Positions 6,143-11,748 of a stretch of DNA of 11,748 nt are shown piece by piece. Each line of letters opens with the position of its first letter. The stretch's first letter is position 1. Source of the stretch: Actinomycetes bacterium (GTDB lineage Bacteria > Actinomycetota > Acidimicrobiia > Acidimicrobiales > Palsa-688). The notes beneath the pieces were generated by a model that was given only the letters and a program-made list of their open reading frames with translations, was not told the DNA's origin and made no database searches. The translations under genes and the position numbers were made by a program. The DNA lies in the NCBI GenBank assembly GCA_021819345.1, contig JAKARG010000049.1:1-11748 (forward strand). Reading direction: 5' to 3'.

Positions 6143-8170
6143 TTATGAGGCGCGGTGACCGCTACGCCCGAGGATGCGCAGACCGAGCAAGGTCAGTGCG
6201 GGAACCGCCAACGCCAGGGCGACGAGGGCCGCCTCGGTCGTCGGGGAAGTCGGAGCAGGTCTGGTGTAGGCCGCCACCCGGACCGGAGTGACCAGGTTCA
6301 CTGGCCCGCGCGGCCCGGTGCCGGTCGCCAAGAAGTCGTGTGCACCGACCGTGGCTCCGTCGGGGATGGTCACCTCCACGCGGAAGCGCCCCGCTCCGTC
6401 GGCTCGCGTTATCGCCACCACTCTTCGGGTGGGCTCGAAGGTGACCACCACCCGTGCCCCCGCAGCGAAGCCTCCGCCTTGCAGGATCAACACGTCACCG
6501 GGGTGGATCCTCGTCGGCTTGGCCGGTAGGGCCGTGGCCTTGCCGGAGGTTGCCGCAGCGGTCGTCGACGATGTGGGGGTAGGGGCTGCCGAGGTGGTGG
6601 TCGATCCTGCCCGAGTGGTCGAGGGGCTCCCTTCCGTGGTGGTGGTCGTAGTCGTCGGGATCTTGCTCGTCGATATGGTGGTCGAGGGCGACGCGGGGGC
6701 CGAGACCGGCGCGTGGGCGGCGAGGACCACGGTGGAGCCCAGCCGGTGGCCGGCGGGGCCGATGCCCCCGAAGACGAGGATCTGGCGGCTCTCGGAGTCG
6801 TAGACCCCGATTGCTCCGAAGCGCGCAGCTGGCGGCGAAGAGGTGCTCAGGCGCTGCCACTGGCCCTGCTCGAAGGTCCACGCTCCCCCGAGCGGACCGC
6901 TGGCCCCGAGCCCACCGAAGGCGACGACACCTCCGATAGCCGGGTCGGTCGCCTCCACCGCCGAGGTGCGCGCCGGCGGATGTACGGAGGTGCGGACCAG
7001 GCTCCAGGTCTGGCCGTTCCAGGTCCAGGTCTTGTCCGACAAGCCCCTGCGAGCGTCCGAGGGGGGGGAGCTGCTGCCGCCGAAGAGCACCGTCCCGGTG
7101 CTGGTCTCCGAGGCTCCTGCCCCCTCGGCTGGGGCTGGGTGCACCGGTGTGGTCGCGGGCACCCAGTCGTCTCCCTGGGAGGTCGACTCGAGCAACCAGG
7201 TGTCATCCAGGACCCGAGGACGCTTCGCCCCTGCCTGGGTACCCGATCCACCTCCCCCACTCGTCGGGATCGTGGTGGTCGTCGAGCCGGTGCTCGGGAC
7301 CGAGGTGGAGGTGCTCGGGACCGTGGTGGTAGTCGAGCCGGTGCTCGGGACCGTGGTGGTCGTCGAGCCGGTGCTCGGGACCGAGGTGGAGGTGCTCGGG
7401 ACCGTGGTGGTCGTCGAGCCGGTGCTCGGGACCGTTGTGGTCGTCGATGAAGACGGGCTCGCACCCCCGGGAGCACCCGAGCCCCCTGTGCCGGTGGTCC
7501 CGGTGCCGGAGGTGGTTGGGATCGACGAGGTAGAGGAGGTCGAGGAGCTGGACCCAGGGCTCGCCCCGGACGGCGTCGTCTGCTCGAGGCTCGCGTTGGA
7601 CACCCCGTAGCCACCGAAGAGCACGAGGTTGCCGTTGGGGTCGGGGGCGAGGGCGGCGTCGGTCCGGGCACCGGGGGTGTTCGGAGAGTTGACCTGGATC
7701 CAGGAGATGCCGTTCCACAGCCAGGTGTCGTCGAGGAGGGTGTGCCCCCGGCCCTGCCCTCCGAAGAGGATCAGCTGGTCGAGACGAGAGTCGTAGGCCA
7801 TCGACGCCCCGTAGCGGGCCGGAGGAACGGTGCCGAAGCCCTGGTCGGCATGCGACCAGGTGGTGCCGTCCCAGATCCAGGTCTCATTCGACAGGGAGCC
7901 GTCGGGTAGCTCTCCGCCGAAGACGACGACGGTCCGGTTGGCGTCGTCGTAGGCCGCAGCTGCGCCCTCGAGCGCAGGAGGCGACGACGGCGGGGAGAGC
8001 GTCGCCCAGGTCGGCCCATCATTGGTGGTGGGCTGGCCGGGTCCTGCGCCGACCGGAGCCACCAGCGCGAGGAGAACGAACGTGGCGACGAAGAACCGGG
8101 CGGCCGGTCGGCTCCTTCGAGATCCGGATGTGCGCAGAGAGATCATCGGTCGGGTGGGGTCGCGCAGCAC
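6143..8170 (-). CDS. Secreted, membrane-anchored kelch-repeat protein with Thr/Ser-rich inserts
   Basis: The 675-residue predicted surface protein has a signal-like N-terminus (basic 12-25, hydrophobic 26-42, then GAGPG). Six kelch-like blades follow, at about 73-107, 124-160, 173-339, 351-392, 405-441 and 457-484. They show FGG turns and D-D/E-T-W strands, for example ILFGGQG...LDDTWLWNGISW. Blade six lacks its Trp strand; the N-terminal GPTWATLSP (52-60) could close the ring. Blade three is split by a Ser/Thr/Gly-rich insert (190-316) with tandem repeats. A second Thr/Ser linker (487-545) leads to a small beta domain (550-635, HPGDVLILQGGGF...) of the kind seen in bacterial surface proteins, then a C-terminal membrane helix (about 645-667) and a basic tail. 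No LPXTG motif is seen. The start may be GTG 8170 or ATG 8146. Role inferred: cell-surface binding or display. Confidence 0.85.
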   Translation of the reverse strand: MLRDPTRPMISLRTSGSRRSRPAARFFVATFVLLALVAPVGAGPGQPTTNDGPTWATLSPPSSPPALEGAAAAYDDANRTVVVFGGELPDGSLSNETWIWDGTTWSHADQGFGTVPPARYGASMAYDSRLDQLILFGGQGRGHTLLDDTWLWNGISWIQVNSPNTPGARTDAALAPDPNGNLVLFGGYGVSNASLEQTTPSGASPGSSSSTSSTSSIPTTSGTGTTGTGGSGAPGGASPSSSTTTTVPSTGSTTTTVPSTSTSVPSTGSTTTTVPSTGSTTTTVPSTSTSVPSTGSTTTTIPTSGGGGSGTQAGAKRPRVLDDTWLLESTSQGDDWVPATTPVHPAPAEGAGASETSTGTVLFGGSSSPPSDARRGLSDKTWTWNGQTWSLVRTSVHPPARTSAVEATDPAIGGVVAFGGLGASGPLGGAWTFEQGQWQRLSTSSPPAARFGAIGVYDSESRQILVFGGIGPAGHRLGSTVVLAAHAPVSAPASPSTTISTSKIPTTTTTTTEGSPSTTRAGSTTTSAAPTPTSSTTAAATSGKATALPAKPTRIHPGDVLILQGGGFAAGARVVVTFEPTRRVVAITRADGAGRFRVEVTIPDGATVGAHDFLATGTGPRGPVNLVTPVRVAAYTRPAPTSPTTEAALVALALAVPALTLLGLRILGRSGHRAS
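7259..7450. repeat. In-frame minisatellite in the kelch gene (30-bp and 21-bp units)
   Basis: This encodes residues 241-304. The units are 10-residue GSTTTTVPST (30 bp) and 7-residue STSVPST (21 bp), in the order 10-10-7, 10-10-7, 10. The higher-order period is therefore 81 bp, present twice plus one extra unit. The DNA copies are almost identical, with a few synonymous changes, which points to recent duplication or recombination. All units are multiples of three, so copy-number change keeps the frame. Confidence 0.9.
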
Positions 8171-8205
8171 CTGGAGATGTCGCCAGACCTCTGAGAGAGG
8201 CTAGC

Positions 8206-8225
8206 GCCGGCCGCCGCGGGCCGGC
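8206..8225. terminator. Strong GC hairpin between the GGDEF-EAL and kelch genes
   Basis: A perfect 7-bp stem GCCGGCC/GGCCGGC with a loop of six lies 65-85 nt after the stop of the GGDEF-EAL gene and 36 bp before the kelch start. No T run follows on either strand, so it is not a classical intrinsic terminator. A TAGCCT (minus strand, 8198-8203) just after it resembles a -10 element for the kelch gene. Confidence 0.3.
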
Positions 8226-8289
8226 AGGCGGAGACGAGCCGGTGTAGGGGCACGTCGAGCCTCAGGTCGGCAAGCCCCTGCCGGGTCCA

Positions 8290-10170
8290 TCATCGGGGGT
8301 TCAGTCCTGCGAGCTTCGGGTGGAAGTCGCCGTCTGCGTTGCCGTCCAGCCAGCCGTGCAGCTCGTCTGCCGGCAAGGGGCGGCTCACGTAGTAGCCCTG
8401 CGCCTGGTCACAGCCGAGATCGCTCAAGGCGGCAAGGGTGTCGGCGTCCTCCACCCCCTCGGCCACCGCCCTGAGACCGAGGCTGCGGGCGAGGTCGATG
8501 GTCGAGGCCACGATGGCTGCGTCCCGAGGCGCGTCGAGCATGCCCACTACGAAGCTTCGGTCGATCTTCAGCTCGCCGGCAGGGAGCCGGGCCAGATGGG
8601 ACAGTGACGCGTAGCCGGTGCCGAAGTCGTCCACCGAGATCGTGGTGCCGAGGTCGGCGAGACGTTCGAGCATCCGGATGGTCCGATCTTCGTCTGCCAG
8701 GACGTTGCTCTCGGTCACCTCGAGGGTTAGAGATGTCGGTGCCATGCCGTTGATCTTCAGCACCTTCCCGATCCGATCTGGGAAGTCGAGCTCGACCATC
8801 GACCTCAACGAGAGGTTGACAGCCAGCTCCAGCCCACCGAACCCGCGCTGACGGAGCTCCTGGTGGGTCCTCGTGGCTACGTCGAGCACCCAAAGGGTGA
8901 GCGGTCGAATGAGACCGGTGTCCTCGGCCAGCGGGACGAAGGTGTCGGGCGGGAGCAGGCCGCGATCGGGGTGGCGCCATCGCACCAGCGCTTCCATGCC
9001 GAAAACGGTCCGGGTCCGTAGGTCGAGCTTCGGCTGGTAGTGCACCTCTAGCTGGCCTGCGTCGATCGCCGCGCGCAGCTCTGCCGCCAGGGAGAGCCGA
9101 GAGCGGTCGGGTCGCTCGCGGTGGGGGCTGTGGACCTGCCAGCTGCAGTGGTCGGCCTTGGCGCTGAACAGGGCGCTCTCCGCCTCGACGAGCAGTCGGG
9201 CCGGATCGGGACCCACCGGAGTGGCGTCCACCGCCACCCCCACGGTTGCGCCGAGAGCAACGCTCGGCCCACCGAGCTCGTAGGGCAGGGTCAGCTGCGC
9301 CACCAGGCGTGCAGCGCACGCAGCTGCGGCGGGAGGAGCGTCGAGGGGCACCGCGACTCCGAGCTCGTCACCACCCAGGCGCCCGACCACCCCGGAGCGC
9401 CCGACCACGGAGCCGACCCGAGCGACCGCCTCACGGACCAGCCGGTCGCCGAAGTCAGGCCCCCTGGCCTCGTTCACGGCTCTCAGGTGGTCGAGGTCGA
9501 CGACGAGCACGGTGCGCAGCTGGGGGGCTGCGGAGAGCAGGTCGAGGAACCGGGTCCGGTCGGGGAGGCCGGTCAGGCGGTCGTGGCTCGAGTGGTAGCG
9601 GGCCAGGCGAGCCTGTCGGAGCGCGTCGAGGTCGCTGGCCGCGCGACCGGCGACTGCGTCGAGCAGCCTCAGGTCGTCCCGGGTGAAGCCGTTGCGCCCC
9701 TTCGGTTCCCCCACGCCGAGGAAGCCGAGGACCGCAGGACCGCTCCGGAGGGGGACCAGCACCCCTTCGGGCCCGAGGCGCTCCACCAAGTGGGCGCGCA
9801 AAGCCGAGCCGGAGCCGAGACGGCCAACGTGGACGGGTCCGTTCGTGAGCATCGTGAGCTCCGGCTGGGGGTCGCCGGGCCTGGAGCTGCGGGTGCGGGC
9901 CTGGAGCCCCGAGAGGCTCGTGCGTCGCCACCCGCTCCCTTCTGCGACGGTGATCTCGGCGCGCCCGGCACGCAGTGTGCTGCGCAGCTCTTGCAGCAGC
10001 TCGTCGGTCCGCAGGTCCTCACCGCTCCGGTAGCCGACCGCCAGCGACCGCCAGCAGCGCCGAAGGCGAGCCGAGCTCTCCCGTCGCCGGGTGAGCGAGG
10101 AAGCGACGACGACGAGGACGAAGCCGCCGACGGCAGCGAATGCCGCCGCTGCATCGACCACCGGGCTCAC
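8290..10170 (-). CDS. Membrane-anchored GAF-GGDEF-EAL cyclic-di-GMP protein
   Basis: With the GTG start at 10170 the product is 626 residues. There is one N-terminal membrane helix (about 4-26) followed by TRRR, so the rest should be cytoplasmic. A GAF-like sensory region follows (about 37-185: VLVPLRSGPAVLGFLGVGEP). Next is a GGDEF domain (about 195-345) with signature GGDEL (266-270) and no RxxD inhibitory site in the usual place. Last is an EAL domain (about 358-609). The EAL residues look complete: EAL (393-395), NLS, EVTES, VDDFGTGY, KIDRSF, AEGVE and QGY. This predicts c-di-GMP phosphodiesterase activity. Cyclase activity is uncertain because the last signature residue is Leu. The frame extends to GTG 10338, but the extra 56 residues have non-coding composition and run towards the tRNA gene, so I prefer 10170. 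Neither start has a good ribosome binding site. Confidence 0.9.
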   Translation of the reverse strand: MSPVVDAAAAFAAVGGFVLVVVASSLTRRRESSARLRRCWRSLAVGYRSGEDLRTDELLQELRSTLRAGRAEITVAEGSGWRRTSLSGLQARTRSSRPGDPQPELTMLTNGPVHVGRLGSGSALRAHLVERLGPEGVLVPLRSGPAVLGFLGVGEPKGRNGFTRDDLRLLDAVAGRAASDLDALRQARLARYHSSHDRLTGLPDRTRFLDLLSAAPQLRTVLVVDLDHLRAVNEARGPDFGDRLVREAVARVGSVVGRSGVVGRLGGDELGVAVPLDAPPAAAACAARLVAQLTLPYELGGPSVALGATVGVAVDATPVGPDPARLLVEAESALFSAKADHCSWQVHSPHRERPDRSRLSLAAELRAAIDAGQLEVHYQPKLDLRTRTVFGMEALVRWRHPDRGLLPPDTFVPLAEDTGLIRPLTLWVLDVATRTHQELRQRGFGGLELAVNLSLRSMVELDFPDRIGKVLKINGMAPTSLTLEVTESNVLADEDRTIRMLERLADLGTTISVDDFGTGYASLSHLARLPAGELKIDRSFVVGMLDAPRDAAIVASTIDLARSLGLRAVAEGVEDADTLAALSDLGCDQAQGYYVSRPLPADELHGWLDGNADGDFHPKLAGLNPR

Positions 10171-10394
10171 CGCAACTGCGGTGCGCGTCGGGAGGCACCG
10201 CCGCCCAGCTCCGCCTGTCCTACTTCGGATGCTCTCACGGCTTCTTCGCCCCTGGGTGACTGACGGGCGCTCGGCGCCCTGTTGCGGCCAGAGTCTCCCA
10301 CGCGAGCAAGCGCCGGACGCGGACCACGAGGTGCTCACCCGCCGGCGGGTCCTGCGACGAACCTCGACAGGCGGACGCCGGCGGCGGACCTCGG

Positions 10395-10465
10395 AGCGGG
10401 CGACGGGAGTCGAACCCGCGTAGCCGACTTGGAAGGACGGTGCTCTGCCGTTGAGCTACGCCCGC
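10395..10465 (-). tRNA. tRNA-Gly (anticodon TCC)
   Basis: The full cloverleaf is visible on the minus strand. The acceptor GCGGGCG pairs with CGCCCGC. The D arm is GCTC...GAGC. The anticodon loop CTTCCAA gives TCC. The T arm is GCGGG-TTCGACT-CCCGT. The 3' CCA is not encoded. The anticodon stem CCGTC/GTCGG contains one U-U mismatch (the fourth pair, positions 30 and 40). It lies downstream of the tRNA-Pro and upstream of the GGDEF-EAL gene. Confidence 0.95.
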
Positions 10466-10602
10466 AGGCGCTCCGACCGCCGGCGTCCCGAAGTCGACTG
10501 TAGCCGACCACCAGCCAGCGGACCACCGGCGACGGGATCGTCCCGTGACCGCAGCGCTGCAGTCGGCACCCCGGCCCCGCCAGCCGGCACCGGTTGGCTC
10601 GG

Positions 10603-10677
10603 TGGTCGGGGAAGGGGGATTCGAACCCCCGACCTCCTGCTCCCAAAGCAGGTGCGCTACCGCTGCGCCACTCCCCG
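10603..10677 (-). tRNA. tRNA-Pro (anticodon TGG), CCA encoded
   Basis: The cloverleaf on the minus strand has acceptor CGGGGAG/TTCCCCG, D arm GCGC...GCGC, anticodon stem CCTGC/GCAGG around TTTGGGA (anticodon TGG) and T arm GGGGG-TTCGAAT-CCCCC. Discriminator A is followed by CCA (plus 10603-10605). All stems pair well, with a terminal G-U in the acceptor. A good promoter lies upstream at 10693-10722. Confidence 0.96.
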
Positions 10678-10692
10678 TTCGAGCCGGGCACC

Positions 10693-10722
10693 ATCCTAGG
10701 CCGCTCGAGGCTCGGGCGTCAC
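10693..10722 (-). promoter_or_regulatory. Probable promoter of the tRNA-Pro gene
   Basis: On the minus strand, a -35-like GTGACG (plus 10717-10722) and a -10-like TAGGAT (plus 10693-10698) are separated by 18 bp. The -10 ends about 15 bp before the mature tRNA 5' end. It may also serve the tRNA-Gly 137 bp further on, since I see no terminator between them. Confidence 0.55.
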
Positions 10723-10750
10723 GGAACCCAACCGGGGCGGAGCCGACCGG

Positions 10751-10762
10751 TAGACTCCGGAG
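10751..10762 (+). promoter_or_regulatory. tig start region: TAGACT and GGAG
   Basis: GGAG (10759-10762) lies 7 nt before the ATG at 10770, a good ribosome binding site that fixes the trigger factor start. TAGACT (10751-10756) resembles a -10 element, but a transcript from it would begin at about the ribosome binding site, and no matching -35 is seen. The ribosome binding site is the safer reading. Confidence 0.45.
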
Positions 10763-10769
10763 CCTCGCT

Positions 10770-11748
10770 ATGAAGACGACTGTCGCGCCCGTTGAGGGCA
10801 ACAAGGTCAAGCTCTCGATCGTGGTCGACGAGGTGGAGTTCGAGCGCGACGTCGACGCCGCGTTCCGCAAGATCGCCCGAGAGGTGCGCATCCCTGGTTT
10901 CCGCCCCGGGAAGGCGCCTCGGCGGGTGGTCGAGGCTCGCTTCGGTGCGGGCGCAGGGAGGGTGGAGGCCCTCCGTGACGCGCTCCCGGGGTACTACGAG
11001 CGGGCCGTTCGCGAGCACGGGGTCGAGGTGATCGCCGCTCCCGAGCTAGAGGTCACCTCGGGAGAGGACTCCGGATCGGTCGCCTTCGATGCCGTGGTCG
11101 AGGTGCGCCCGCACCTCGAGCTGGTCGGCTACCAGGGTCTGCGGGCCACGGTCCCGAAGCTCGTTGTGACCGAGGAGGAGGTCGACGCCCAGGTCGACCG
11201 GCTCAGGTCCAACTTCGCGCAGCTGCAGGTGGTCGAGCGTCCAGCTGGCGACGGCGATGATGTCACGATCGACCTCTCCGCTTCACGGGGCGGGGAGGCA
11301 GTTCCCGGGCTCTCGAGCACCGACTTCATGTACGAGCTCGGCAGCGGCAGCGTCCTGCCCGAGCTCGACGAGCACCTCCGGGGTGCGAGGCCCGGGGACA
11401 TCCTGGCCTTCGACGCCGAGCTGCCCGACGGGGAAGTGTCGCTCCGCGTGCTCGTCAAACAAGTCCAGGAGAAGCTGCTGCCCGAGGCCACCGACGAATG
11501 GGCGTCGGAAGCCTCGGAGATGGAGACCCTCGAAGAGCTCCGCGACGACATCCGGCGTCGGCTGCAGGAGGCCCGCAAGCTCGAGGGGCTCCACGCATGG
11601 CGTGAGGGGACCATGCAGGCTCTCCTCGAACTGGTGGACATTGAGCCCCCCGAGCCGCTCGTCCGAGAGGAGCTGGAGCGCCGCGCCCACGCCTTCGCCC
11701 ACCGCCTGGAGAGCCAAGGGGTGAGCATCGTCAAGTTCATGCAGGCGA
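10770..11748 (+). CDS. tig: Trigger factor, ribosome-bound chaperone (3' end outside window)
   Basis: Trigger factor binds at the ribosome exit tunnel and shields nascent chains. The 326 visible residues show the N-terminal ribosome-binding domain (1 to about 130) with signature GFRPGKAP (43-50) after KIAREVRIP. The FKBP-type peptidyl-prolyl isomerase domain (about 160-230) follows, with DDVTIDLSA and FMYELGSGSVLPELDEHLRG. The C-terminal helical chaperone arms then begin (EWASEASEMETLEELRDDIR, about 253-272). Family members are typically 430-470 residues, so roughly a quarter lies beyond the right edge. ATG has GGAG 7 nt upstream. The frame is undamaged, which contrasts with the broken genes at 376-2673. 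It is transcribed away from the tRNA-Pro, sharing a 92-bp divergent spacer. In many bacteria clpP and clpX follow tig; that cannot be seen here. Confidence 0.97.
   Translation, partial: MKTTVAPVEGNKVKLSIVVDEVEFERDVDAAFRKIAREVRIPGFRPGKAPRRVVEARFGAGAGRVEALRDALPGYYERAVREHGVEVIAAPELEVTSGEDSGSVAFDAVVEVRPHLELVGYQGLRATVPKLVVTEEEVDAQVDRLRSNFAQLQVVERPAGDGDDVTIDLSASRGGEAVPGLSSTDFMYELGSGSVLPELDEHLRGARPGDILAFDAELPDGEVSLRVLVKQVQEKLLPEATDEWASEASEMETLEELRDDIRRRLQEARKLEGLHAWREGTMQALLELVDIEPPEPLVREELERRAHAFAHRLESQGVSIVKFMQA

Noticed and set aside
7259..7450. Regular repeats that could suggest a CRISPR array
   Set aside because: The units are contiguous without unique spacers and encode in-frame VPST/GSTTTT residues of the kelch protein.
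6713..7450. Plus-strand frame with repeated GARDRGG-like product
   Set aside because: Antisense reading of the minisatellite in the kelch gene.
9121..10263. 380-codon open frame on the plus strand opposite the GGDEF-EAL gene
   Set aside because: Antisense shadow of a gene with clear catalytic motifs. No domain or ribosome binding site.
10171..10338. N-terminal extension of the GGDEF-EAL protein
   Set aside because: The 56 extra residues are Arg/Ser/Gly-rich without structure, and the membrane helix begins directly after GTG 10170. Not excluded by the sequence alone.

Overview
The window is a high-GC bacterial chromosome fragment. It is most likely actinobacterial, possibly Acidimicrobiia-like. 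I infer this from the base composition, the GTG/TTG starts, a Ser/Thr-rich surface protein with VPSTGSTTTT linkers, and the gene style. No rRNA or other firm lineage marker is present.

Layout. (1) Positions 1-2673, plus strand: a tightly packed four-gene operon in decay. It holds the end of an unrecognised gene, an XRE/ImmA-IrrE (COG2856) regulator-protease, a DUF4411 PIN-like toxin, and a predicted membrane-anchored protein. The last three are broken by single-base losses and in-frame TAG stops, but the overlapping start/stop junctions survive. (2) 2674-3281: about 600 bp with no convincing gene. (3) 3282-3697, plus: an apparently intact hicB-hicA toxin-antitoxin pair, flanked by two copies of a degenerate direct repeat of about 53 bp (3152-3205 and 3756-3808). 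(4) 3894-10170, minus: four intact, co-directional genes. In transcription order these are a membrane-anchored GAF-GGDEF-EAL cyclic-di-GMP protein, a secreted membrane-anchored kelch propeller with repetitive Thr/Ser inserts, a family-2-like glycosyltransferase, and an MpaB/DUF2236-type oxygenase. (5) 10395-10677, minus: tRNA-Gly(TCC) and tRNA-Pro(TGG). (6) 10770 to the right edge, plus: trigger factor (tig), transcribed divergently from the tRNAs and cut by the window edge.

Interpretation. The right part (tig, tRNAs) looks like stable core chromosome. The left part looks like an accessory site holding one dead and one apparently live toxin-antitoxin module. The c-di-GMP protein and the surface kelch protein are neighbours and could belong to one surface or adhesion programme, but nothing in the sequence proves this. 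I do not see a clearly new multi-gene system. The most unusual structures are the decayed ImmA/DUF4411/membrane-protein operon, the repeat pair around hicBA, and the minisatellite-encoded linker inserted inside one kelch blade.
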